64,000 bases of DNA from Legionella sp. GTDB lineage: Bacteria > Pseudomonadota > Gammaproteobacteria > Legionellales > Legionellaceae. A program made the position numbers and the translations under genes. This document shows, in pieces, positions 1 through 7,685 of this stretch; position 1 is the stretch's first letter, and every line of letters begins with the position of its first letter. The notes under the pieces are model-generated. The model searched no databases. It had not been told where the DNA came from and saw nothing but the letters and a program-made list of their open reading frames with translations. The stretch covers positions 80,367 through 144,366 of the forward strand of contig JARLJR010000008.1 of NCBI GenBank assembly GCA_031291095.1, read 5' to 3'.

Positions 1-2
1 CG

Positions 3-875
3 CGTGCCGTTGGTGATTTTATGCGTTATCCCGTAGTTTTAGGATTAGGGGTAATGGCTATTCTTCTTTATCAATCTAATCTTAAACTGAAATATCGCAA
101 AGCCCATGATATGAGGTCTTTGCGTGCTCAAGAGCAATTTAATTGGCCGGCAATTATGCCCGTGGTCAAAGAAGATTTGGTGAGCCAGGATGTTAATGTA
201 GGGCCTTGGGCAATGGCATTAACCCCGATGGAGTTTGCTCGTAAATACCATTTATTAAAAAAAGATGATGCCTTGTTGGATAATCCTGTTCCTGGTATGG
301 AAATGACTGCAGGTATAAGACGAGGTGATGCAAAACGTGTCTTTACGTTACAGTTAGGCCCTTATTGGGATGGTTTTGAGCATTGCTCACCACAGGCTTA
401 TGCTTTGGCCGGTGTGTTTATGGCGCGTTTAAATCGTGACCGTGATGCGGCCAATAACATTTTATCTGTATTAGACCGTACTTTTGTGGAAGGAAAACCT
501 GATTTCTCGGTGGCTAGGCCAATAGTTGAAAAATACAAAAATACGGAACAGATTCAGGAAATAATTGAAAAACATGCCTATACTTTAACTGTACTGGCTT
601 CACTACTTGTGAAAGCTCGCGAAGATGGGGTAGTTCCCAGCGCAGAATTTTTATGGCTAAAACCCGTAGATCGGCGATTATGGTATATGTTAAATTGCGT
701 TGGCAGACAAACACCTTATTCGGAGGTTGCGGGTGCTTTTGCACATTGGCGTGCAGAGAAAGAATTGGGGCGACGTTCTTTAGTGCCAATGATCGACGAA
801 GCAATTAAAGCTTTAGAGATAGCCGTAAAAGAAGTTAAATTATCACCTCGTCAAATGCAGGAGTTAGAGCCATGA
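3..875 (+). CDS. dotM: DotM/IcmP, Dot/Icm coupling-complex protein (5' end outside window)
   Basis: This is an inner-membrane component of the Dot/Icm type IVB secretion system that sits beside the DotL ATPase and helps recruit effectors. The frame is open from the first bases of the window, so the true start lies upstream; family proteins are about 380 residues and about 290 are visible. The first in-window Met (position 21) falls at a hydrophobic segment (RYPVVLGLGVMAILLY), probably the last N-terminal membrane helix rather than a start. The rest is a soluble, presumably cytoplasmic, helical domain. The stop codon overlaps the dotL start as ATGA, so the two are translationally coupled, as in L. 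pneumophila icmP-icmO. Identification rests on order and recognisable sequence. Confidence 0.93.
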   Translation, partial: RAVGDFMRYPVVLGLGVMAILLYQSNLKLKYRKAHDMRSLRAQEQFNWPAIMPVVKEDLVSQDVNVGPWAMALTPMEFARKYHLLKKDDALLDNPVPGMEMTAGIRRGDAKRVFTLQLGPYWDGFEHCSPQAYALAGVFMARLNRDRDAANNILSVLDRTFVEGKPDFSVARPIVEKYKNTEQIQEIIEKHAYTLTVLASLLVKAREDGVVPSAEFLWLKPVDRRLWYMLNCVGRQTPYSEVAGAFAHWRAEKELGRRSLVPMIDEAIKALEIAVKEVKLSPRQMQELEP

Positions 876-3223
876 TGCGTGGTATTGATTCTCGTCATGA
901 AGTAGATCCTACCCTCCTCCTTAGGGATACGCGAACCCTAACGCAGAGAATGGCGGATTTTTTCGCTGATCCAACAAACGTTTCGATTATTCTATTTTCC
1001 CTGGCCGCTGCATCATTCTATATTTCCGAAGTGGCGACCTTATTATTGTTAATCGGGGGTGGGGTCTTTGCTTACAGCTATACACGTAAGCAAAAACTCC
1101 CTTTTAGACTGCCACTCGTTTCTCGAGTAAAAGATTACAATGACATGAAGCCTGGTATAAATAAACCCAATACTGCACGAGGCATCGCTTTTTTTGGTAA
1201 TGACCGTAAAAGCGGAGAAGAGCTGTGGTTTGCCAACGATGACATGCGTACCCACGCATTGATTTTCGGTTCAACCGGTAGTGGTAAAACAGAATGTTTA
1301 GTTTCTCTTGCTTATAATGCCTTGGTTCAAGGTAGTGGTTTTATTTATGTAGACGGAAAAGGGGATAACTCGCTTTATGCGAAGGTATTTTCCATGGTTC
1401 GTAGCATGGGACGTGAAGATGATTTATTGCTCATTAACTTCATGACTGGTGCGCGGGACATTGTTGGTCCTCAGGAAAAAAGATTATCTAATACGCTTAA
1501 TCCATTTTGTCAGGGCTCTTCCAGTATGTTAACTCAGTTGGTAGTCAGCCTGATGGGTTCTTCCCAAGGCGGCGGCGACGGGGACATGTGGAAAGGCCGT
1601 GCGATCGCATTCGTTGAAGCATTAATGCGTTTATTAGTGTACATGCGTGACGATGGCGCGATTCTTCTTGATGCGAACAGTATTCGTAACTACTTCGATT
1701 TAACCCGATTGGAATCAATCGTGGTTGATAAAGTCTTTCCACGTGACGATATGGAGGGTGTCAACATTGAGCAGGTTCCCAAGTTGGTTACTGATCCATT
1801 ACGTAACTACTTAAATACTTTGCCTGGTTACAATAAAGAGAAAAAAGGGAAGCAAGTATCGCAAGTATTGGAGCAACATGGTTTCATCACCATGCAGCTC
1901 GTACGAAGTTTCTCTTCTTTGGCGGATACCTATGGACACATCATTCGTACCAATTTGGCAGAGGTAGACTTTAAAGATGTGATTTTGAATCGCAGAATTT
2001 TGGTCGTGTTATTACCTGCACTAGAAAAATCACCCGATGAGTTGGCAAACCTGGGTAAGATTATTGTGTCTTCCTTAAAAGCCATGATGGCAGCAGGTTT
2101 GGGAGAGGACGTTGAAGGGGATTACCGCGACGTTATCTTAAGAAAGCCTACTAATGCGCCTACACCTTATATGTGTATTCTTGATGAGTACGGATATTAT
2201 GCAGTACAAGGTTTTGCGGTGGTGCCTGCTCAGGCGCGTTCTCTTGGATTCTCCGCGATTTTTGCAGGACAAGATTTGCCGGCATTCCAAAAAGCATCTA
2301 AAGAAGAAGCGGCATCCATTGGTGCAAATACCAACATTAAAATTTGTATGAAACTGGAAGACCCTACCGAAACCTGGGACTTCTTTACCAAAACCGCGGG
2401 TGAGGCTTATGTTACTAAGGTTGACTCATTCCAGGCTAAAGACAACACTATGTCGAACAGTTATGCGGACAGCAAGAGCTCTTCATTTGAAAAAAGAGCC
2501 CGGGTAGATCTTTTGGACCTTAAAGAGCAAACCGAGGGTGAGGCACATATATTCTTCAAATCAAAAATTGTACGTGCCCGCATGTTTTATGCGAACCCAA
2601 AACCGGTTAAGCAATTAAAAATTAATCAATTCTTAAAAGTTGAACCGCCAGCAAATGAGTACTTAATGAAGCTACAAAAACAATTAGCTTCATTCCAGTC
2701 CATTCTTGAAAGTGGTGATTTGACGATTGATAAGACAGCTGATAGTGAGGAAATTACCCTCATAAGCAAGTTGTTACGCGAATCTACCGTAACAGAGCCT
2801 ATTGAGCGTGGTGTAACCGCCTTAATTGCATTCCACAATTTTAATGAGCCAGAACCTGTTGAAGAGTTAATTGAGGAGGAAGTTGAAGGTGCATTAACCA
2901 TATTTAGCCCATTACGTGCCAACGTTGGAGGGCCTCCGTTATTAGTCCGTGATAAAGAAACCTTCTCTGAATCATTATTACCGATTAATGAAACGCGCAA
3001 TCAAATGATGACGATTGAGCGATTGTCAGGAGCTAAAGATAAATATGCTGGTACGGTCGCTAATGAGTTAATTAAAGACTTTCAATTAGCAACCAGTTAT
3101 CCGCCTGAAGAGCGTGACTTTATCGATCCGCAGACATTAACGGACATTGTAAAAGATCTCGCCGTTAAATTTGCAGGCGAACGTGAGAAAGTGAACAAAA
3201 AAAATGAAGAGGGATTAGAATAA
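872..3223 (+). CDS. dotL: DotL/IcmO, type IV coupling ATPase
   Basis: DotL is the VirD4/FtsK-like ATPase that receives effectors, partly through the IcmS-IcmW adaptor and LvgA, and feeds them to the Dot/Icm channel. The protein is 783 residues, the length of the L. pneumophila protein. Two membrane helices lie at about residues 36-70. The Walker A motif FGSTGSGKTE is at about 131-140 and the Walker B motif ILDEYG at about 434-439. The acidic C-terminal tail past residue 650 matches the region that binds IcmSW and DotN in the known protein. The start ATG overlaps the dotM stop by four bases. A repeat element and a reverse-strand gene follow, so the forward icm/dot transcript may end here. Confidence 0.96.
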   Translation: MMRGIDSRHEVDPTLLLRDTRTLTQRMADFFADPTNVSIILFSLAAASFYISEVATLLLLIGGGVFAYSYTRKQKLPFRLPLVSRVKDYNDMKPGINKPNTARGIAFFGNDRKSGEELWFANDDMRTHALIFGSTGSGKTECLVSLAYNALVQGSGFIYVDGKGDNSLYAKVFSMVRSMGREDDLLLINFMTGARDIVGPQEKRLSNTLNPFCQGSSSMLTQLVVSLMGSSQGGGDGDMWKGRAIAFVEALMRLLVYMRDDGAILLDANSIRNYFDLTRLESIVVDKVFPRDDMEGVNIEQVPKLVTDPLRNYLNTLPGYNKEKKGKQVSQVLEQHGFITMQLVRSFSSLADTYGHIIRTNLAEVDFKDVILNRRILVVLLPALEKSPDELANLGKIIVSSLKAMMAAGLGEDVEGDYRDVILRKPTNAPTPYMCILDEYGYYAVQGFAVVPAQARSLGFSAIFAGQDLPAFQKASKEEAASIGANTNIKICMKLEDPTETWDFFTKTAGEAYVTKVDSFQAKDNTMSNSYADSKSSSFEKRARVDLLDLKEQTEGEAHIFFKSKIVRARMFYANPKPVKQLKINQFLKVEPPANEYLMKLQKQLASFQSILESGDLTIDKTADSEEITLISKLLRESTVTEPIERGVTALIAFHNFNEPEPVEELIEEEVEGALTIFSPLRANVGGPPLLVRDKETFSESLLPINETRNQMMTIERLSGAKDKYAGTVANELIKDFQLATSYPPEERDFIDPQTLTDIVKDLAVKFAGEREKVNKKNEEGLE

Positions 3224-3230
3224 ACCTTCT

Positions 3231-3315
3231 ACGTCATCCTGAGGAGTTTACGACGAAGGGCCTCCTGAATGTGGCATTACATAGAGCCGATGCCTCATTT
3301 AGGAGATCGGGATGA
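3231..3315. repeat. Dispersed palindromic repeat, family A (CGTCATCC ends)
   Basis: An 85-bp element starts ACGTCATCCTGAGGAG and ends in a diverged GGGATGATGG. It shares the internal string TTTACGACGAAGG with copies near 23509 and 28575. It lies between the converging ends of dotL and the POT-like gene, where its dyad symmetry could also end transcription. Confidence 0.75.
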
Positions 3316-3338
3316 TGGCTTCTCTTAAAGAATGCCCC

Positions 3339-4796
3339 TCACCCCTCCACAACTTCCTGATTAATAAACGTCTTAATTTTTCGAGAAGCTAAAAATAAGA
3401 ATGCCGCCCCAGCCAAAGCCCATATCCCCAATTGCTCAAAAATAGACAAATAGTTCTGGTTGGTAAGGACCGGTGCAAGAGCCTGGGTTTTTACCATTTC
3501 ATTCGCGAAATAATGCGACAAAGAGGCCGCAGCACCTGCAACTAGCATCCATGAACCCATCATCAGACCTTGTAAATGTAAGGGCGCAAGACGGCCAATC
3601 ATCGCATAGCCTACGGGGGCGATGAGTAACTCTGAGAACCCCTGAAAAATAAAATAAAAGATAACCCACGATAGACTTACAAACCCATCAGGCCCTGAGA
3701 AATTGATTCCGCAGGCAAGAGCAAAAAAGGACAGGCCTAATAAAATAAAACCACAGGCGAACTGCACGGAAACGGAGAAATTAAATTTAGTTTGAAATGA
3801 ATTGATAACCAGGGACAGTACTGGGGCACAGACAATAATAACCAATGGGTTAATATTTAATAGCCATTGAGTAGCAATTTCATAGCCGAAAAGGTGTCGA
3901 TCCGTATTATTCTTAATAAAGAGAATGACACCCATTGGGCCTGTGAAATAAATCATCCAGAACAGTAAGGAAACGCTCGCCAGGAGTAAATAAGCCATAA
4001 TACGTTCTTTGTCTTTTTGGGATTTTTGGCGAACTCCTAGATAGAGAATAGTTAAAAACATCAGCGAACTTAGGGTGACAACCAGGTTATTGCTTAATTC
4101 TGTTGCTTTAAAGCACAGCATCAGAAGTGGAATACAACAAAGCGTAAGTAAGGTTCCTATTAAATTGCTTCTTAATCGTTGCGATGAGTTTACTTGGGCT
4201 AAGGGGGTGGTTATATCCGCTAAAACTAACCAGTTACGTAGGATAAAGAATATCGTAAGTGCATCCATTAGAATGGCAGTATAAAAGAGACCCTGATATT
4301 GATTGATGTAATCGAAGAATCCGCTTAATGTATATCCCGCACAAAAACCAATGCCCATCATTGCATAGCTAAGAATAAAAGCGGTTTCTCTACGCTCATC
4401 TTCTGAGCTAAAACGCTGGGTAAGCATATTATTATAGCAGGTAAAGCTAATACCACAGCCAACTAAAAACATACTCAGACTGAAAAATAAAAGTGACGTA
4501 GAACGAGTTGCTAAAGCAAATAGGCCAAGAATTTCGATCACGGATGCAAGCAGAAATAAAGCTCGATTGCTTAAAAAGCGCCCTCCCAACAGACCACCAA
4601 TCAATTGCAATACATAATTAAGTGCAAGAAAGAGCCCTACGATACTATTTGATAGTCGATGTTCTACCTGTAATTGTTTCGTAAGAAACAGGGCAAGAGA
4701 TGAATAAAGAGTAGCATAAGAAAATGTTGTAAGCGCCTGCACAAAATAGAGTGCTATGATTCCTTTAGGCATAGTGGTTACTATTTTTTTCATCAT
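3339..4796 (-). CDS. POT/PTR2-like MFS transporter inserted in the icm/dot cluster
   Basis: A 12-14 helix major facilitator protein of about 485 residues. The C-terminal stretch FQGFSELLIAPVGYAMIGRLAP resembles the conserved TM10 region of proton-dependent oligopeptide transporters (E-L-x-x-x-P-V-G). The ExxER motif normally found in TM1 is absent; the matching helix reads FVQALTTFSYATLYSS, so substrate and proton coupling cannot be assumed. The ATG at 4796 (MKKIVTTMPK after a second Met) fits better than a TTG at 4820, though no strong ribosome site precedes either. It is on the opposite strand to all neighbours and splits dotL from dotK, which are adjacent in L. pneumophila as I recall that map. 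This suggests insertion or rearrangement in this lineage. Confidence 0.75.
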   Translation of the reverse strand: MMKKIVTTMPKGIIALYFVQALTTFSYATLYSSLALFLTKQLQVEHRLSNSIVGLFLALNYVLQLIGGLLGGRFLSNRALFLLASVIEILGLFALATRSTSLLFFSLSMFLVGCGISFTCYNNMLTQRFSSEDERRETAFILSYAMMGIGFCAGYTLSGFFDYINQYQGLFYTAILMDALTIFFILRNWLVLADITTPLAQVNSSQRLRSNLIGTLLTLCCIPLLMLCFKATELSNNLVVTLSSLMFLTILYLGVRQKSQKDKERIMAYLLLASVSLLFWMIYFTGPMGVILFIKNNTDRHLFGYEIATQWLLNINPLVIIVCAPVLSLVINSFQTKFNFSVSVQFACGFILLGLSFFALACGINFSGPDGFVSLSWVIFYFIFQGFSELLIAPVGYAMIGRLAPLHLQGLMMGSWMLVAGAAASLSHYFANEMVKTQALAPVLTNQNYLSIFEQLGIWALAGAAFLFLASRKIKTFINQEVVEG

Positions 4797-5054
4797 TGAT
4801 TCATTAGCGAGAGGAAACAAAACTCTAACATTAAAAAGAGGATTTGATAAATATTTTTACACATATGATGCATAAATGGACTGAAATTAATAAAAAAAAT
4901 GTTAAGACATAAATAAATATTTAAAAAAATAGCAATTTATTTGAATTCATTGTAACGTAATGATTTGTAAATTTATCTTAACCTTGATTAATAGGCTTTT
5001 TGCCAATTGCAGCCATCTGAAGTGGTTTTTATTTTGTAACATGAGGGATCTAAA

Positions 5055-5627
5055 GTGAGATCAGTACTTACTAAATATATAGTCTGGCTAATTAGGGCTG
5101 TAGGAGCGATTGCCTTATGTATTATGATAGCTTCGTGTGGTAGAGACTTTTGGGCTTTACCTCCGGATTTACCCAGAGGTCCATGTAAAGATACGGGTGC
5201 TTGTGATACCACAGTTATCAAGTACATGAAAAAATTTAATAAGCATGGAGTGAAAGTTGTCAGCATTGGCCAAGACTATATGGTTAGCATTCCGGCTACC
5301 TTTTTATTTCATCCGCAAACTCCCAATATAAAATGGCGCTCCTATAGACTGCTAAATGATGTTGCAATATTTTTAAAACAGTTCCGCAAAATTTCAGTTT
5401 TCATAACCGGATACAGTAGTAAATATGGATCTCCAGCAAGAGAACATGCGCTTACTTTGGCGCGAACTCGTGTGGTTGGTGAATATCTATGGTCTCAAGG
5501 TATTGATAGTCGTTTTATCTTTACCCAAGGTGTAGGTAGTGATAAACCAATTATTGCGTACCCACTCGGTGGTGATTATTCCACCAATGCGCGAATAGAA
5601 ATTACCTTTAGGCGAGCTGCGGGCTAG
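5055..5627 (+). CDS. dotK: DotK/IcmN (LphA), OmpA-like lipoprotein of Dot/Icm
   Basis: An outer-membrane lipoprotein attached to the Dot/Icm core complex and probably to peptidoglycan. The N-terminus is a signal peptide with lipobox IAS-Cys28. Residues about 85-185 form an OmpA-type peptidoglycan-binding domain (ITGYSSKYGSP, LARTRVVGEYL, RIEITFR). The length, 190 residues, is close to the L. pneumophila protein (about 189). GTG is the start: GAGGG lies seven bases upstream, and the nearby ATG at 5041 opens only five codons. It begins the dotK-dotJ-dotI-dotH-dotG run and needs its own promoter, since a reverse-strand gene separates it from dotL. Confidence 0.93.
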   Translation: MRSVLTKYIVWLIRAVGAIALCIMIASCGRDFWALPPDLPRGPCKDTGACDTTVIKYMKKFNKHGVKVVSIGQDYMVSIPATFLFHPQTPNIKWRSYRLLNDVAIFLKQFRKISVFITGYSSKYGSPAREHALTLARTRVVGEYLWSQGIDSRFIFTQGVGSDKPIIAYPLGGDYSTNARIEITFRRAAG

Positions 5628-5635
5628 GAGTAAAG

Positions 5636-5920
5636 ATGAATCGTGAAGGTTGGGCCTTAATCAAAGAGAACAAACGTTTTAATGTTAATGTTTTCCGACG
5701 GGGTTTAATTTCCGTAATTGTTTCTTTAGGATTGAGTTGTGTTTTGGGGTTATTAATGTTTTATGTATATCTAACCCAACCCGAACGAGATTTTTATGCT
5801 ACCAGTGGGGTAACCCCTCCAATAAAGCTGGCCCCTATGTTAGCTGCGAATAAGTCATCACAGGCGTTGTTACCTCCGGATCCGCCAACTGATGAGGAAG
5901 AAAAACTGATACCGCAATAA
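5636..5920 (+). CDS. dotJ: DotJ/IcmM, inner-membrane Dot/Icm protein
   Basis: A 94-residue bitopic inner-membrane protein with one helix at about residues 24-46, a short cytoplasmic N-terminus and a proline-rich periplasmic tail. The length equals that of L. pneumophila DotJ. It is a paralogue of DotI lacking most of the periplasmic domain; both share the pattern NKxxx...RRGL/RKVM, helix, then FYATS-like residues (here RDFYATSGVTPPIKL against RYFATSINGRITPL in DotI). DotI and DotJ form a hetero-complex in the membrane. It lies eight bases after dotK and 23 before dotI, in one operon. Confidence 0.93.
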   Translation: MNREGWALIKENKRFNVNVFRRGLISVIVSLGLSCVLGLLMFYVYLTQPERDFYATSGVTPPIKLAPMLAANKSSQALLPPDPPTDEEEKLIPQ

Positions 5921-5943
5921 GCACAATAAAAATAGAGGATATT

Positions 5944-6585
5944 ATGGCTGAAGATGCCTTAACAGTCGTTACATTAAGAAATAAATTTTATAAAGATAGC
6001 CAGAGAAAGGTAATGCTTGCTTTACTCGTTGCATTATTGGTTAACCTTGTGTTGGCTTCTATGCTGGTTTACATGCTGACTCATCCTCCTGCGCCGAGAT
6101 ATTTTGCCACCAGCATTAATGGTCGCATTACGCCCTTATTCCCATTAAATGAGCCGAACCAGTCTGATTCTGCAGTATTGCAATGGGCGAACCAGGCCGC
6201 TATTGCTGCATTTACTTATAACTTTGTGAACTACCGAGATGAGTTACAAGCGTCATCTGGGTTCTTCACTGCAGAAGGTTGGGATCAATTCCTTAATGCG
6301 TTGCAACAATCGAATAACCTCGATGCGGTTAAGGCTAAAAAATTGATTGTCTCTGCTGTAGCAACCAGAGCACCGATTATTTTGCAGAAAGGGGTTTTAA
6401 ATGGTAGTTACTCATGGCGCGTACAAATGCCAATTCTAGTGACTTATCAGAGTGCCAGCGAATTTACGCAACAAAATAATGTGGTGACTATGTTAATCAC
6501 CCGAGTCTCAACTTTGAATTCTCCTAGAGGAATTGGTATATCACAGTTTGTTGTTGGACCTGCCAGTGGTGGAGTTTCTCAATGA
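5944..6585 (+). CDS. dotI: DotI/IcmL, inner-membrane Dot/Icm protein
   Basis: A 213-residue inner-membrane protein with one helix at about residues 22-44 and a periplasmic VirB8-like domain (NTF2 fold in the TraM/DotI family) of about 165 residues. The motif RYFATSINGRITPLFPL follows the helix. It forms a stable complex with DotJ and is conserved in IncI conjugation systems as TraM. GAGGAT at about 5936 serves the ATG. Its final codons overlap the dotH start (ATGA at 6582-6585), so the two are coupled in translation. Confidence 0.95.
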   Translation: MAEDALTVVTLRNKFYKDSQRKVMLALLVALLVNLVLASMLVYMLTHPPAPRYFATSINGRITPLFPLNEPNQSDSAVLQWANQAAIAAFTYNFVNYRDELQASSGFFTAEGWDQFLNALQQSNNLDAVKAKKLIVSAVATRAPIILQKGVLNGSYSWRVQMPILVTYQSASEFTQQNNVVTMLITRVSTLNSPRGIGISQFVVGPASGGVSQ

Positions 6586-7685
6586 AAAAGGTAAATCAGT
6601 TCTTTAAGTTTTGTGTTTTATGCAGTATTGCTCATTGGGGGACTAGCTCCTCCTTTGCAGCCCCTCCTCAGCAGCAGGATAGTGCGCAACAAGCATTGCA
6701 GCAGTTACGTATGTTACAACAGCGTTTATCAAATAATCCTGGACAAGGCGGGAATCAAGGCCAAGTTGCTCAGGGACAGAATCAAGGGGGTGGTAATAAC
6801 ATACCTATTCCATTATCTGACTCTTTATACCAGGCTCCTCCACAAAAGCCTGAACCAGCACAACCGCAAACTCAAAATCCTAATGAGCAAGTAGTTAGTC
6901 AATCGGATGAAGAGGTAATCGATAATAAAGCCTTTAAAGATATGACTCGTGGATTGTATCCCTTAACTCCGGAACAAATTGTACATTTAAGACAAATGCA
7001 ACAAACAATGGAATTTGCGAAGGCGTCCACTCCAGGAACACCACCTAAACCTACAGCGACATCACAATTTGTTAACCTATCTCCCGGGTCTACTCCTCCG
7101 GTTATTCGTTTGGCTCAGGGATTTGTTTCTTCACTGGTATTTTTGGATTCTACAGGTTCTCCTTGGCCAATTTCAGCTTATGATTTGGGTGATCCCTCTG
7201 CGTTTAATATTCAATGGGATAAAACAAGTAACACCCTAATGATTCAGGCATTGAAATTATACAATTATGGTAACCTGGCAGTTCGTTTGCAGGGATTAAA
7301 TACTCCGGTAATGCTAACACTCATTCCTGGTCAGAAAGCGGTAGATTATCGCGTTGATTTGCGGGTTCAAGGCTATGGTCCAAATGCTAAAAACAGACCT
7401 ATGGAAGCGGGGCTACCTCCTTCAGCTAGTGAGTTACTTTTACATGTTCTCGATGGCGTTCCCCCTCCTGGAAGTAAACGATTAGGGATTGTCGGCGGTG
7501 ATGCGCGGGCTTGGTTATCCAACGATAGAATGTTTATTCGTACAAATCTTACTATATTGTCACCGGGTTGGCTTGCAAGTATGACCAGCGCAGATGGTAC
7601 GCACGCTTATGAAATGCAAAAGTCTCCGGTATTATTAGTGTCCTGGCATGGAAAAGTCATGCAGCTCAAGGTAGAAGGGTTATAA
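6582..7685 (+). CDS. dotH: DotH/IcmK, outer-membrane core-complex protein
   Basis: DotH is an outer-membrane-associated core protein that forms the channel cap with DotC, DotD and the C-terminus of DotG, and needs the lipoproteins DotC and DotD to reach the outer membrane. It has a cleavable signal peptide (to about residue 26, SSSFAAP). A long low-complexity Gln/Pro/Asn-rich linker follows (about 28-105), then the conserved C-terminal domain from about residue 150 with NLSPGSTPPVIRLAQGFVSSLVFLD and a WLSNDRMFIRTNL segment. The 367-residue length compares with about 360 in L. pneumophila, the difference lying in the linker. The start overlaps the dotI stop, and dotG begins directly after its stop. 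Confidence 0.95.
   Translation: MKKVNQFFKFCVLCSIAHWGTSSSFAAPPQQQDSAQQALQQLRMLQQRLSNNPGQGGNQGQVAQGQNQGGGNNIPIPLSDSLYQAPPQKPEPAQPQTQNPNEQVVSQSDEEVIDNKAFKDMTRGLYPLTPEQIVHLRQMQQTMEFAKASTPGTPPKPTATSQFVNLSPGSTPPVIRLAQGFVSSLVFLDSTGSPWPISAYDLGDPSAFNIQWDKTSNTLMIQALKLYNYGNLAVRLQGLNTPVMLTLIPGQKAVDYRVDLRVQGYGPNAKNRPMEAGLPPSASELLLHVLDGVPPPGSKRLGIVGGDARAWLSNDRMFIRTNLTILSPGWLASMTSADGTHAYEMQKSPVLLVSWHGKVMQLKVEGL

Noticed and set aside
4860..5054. AT-rich gap before dotK as a horizontally acquired region or origin
   Set aside because: It is short, with no repeats resembling DnaA boxes or att sites; an ordinary divergent promoter region explains it.
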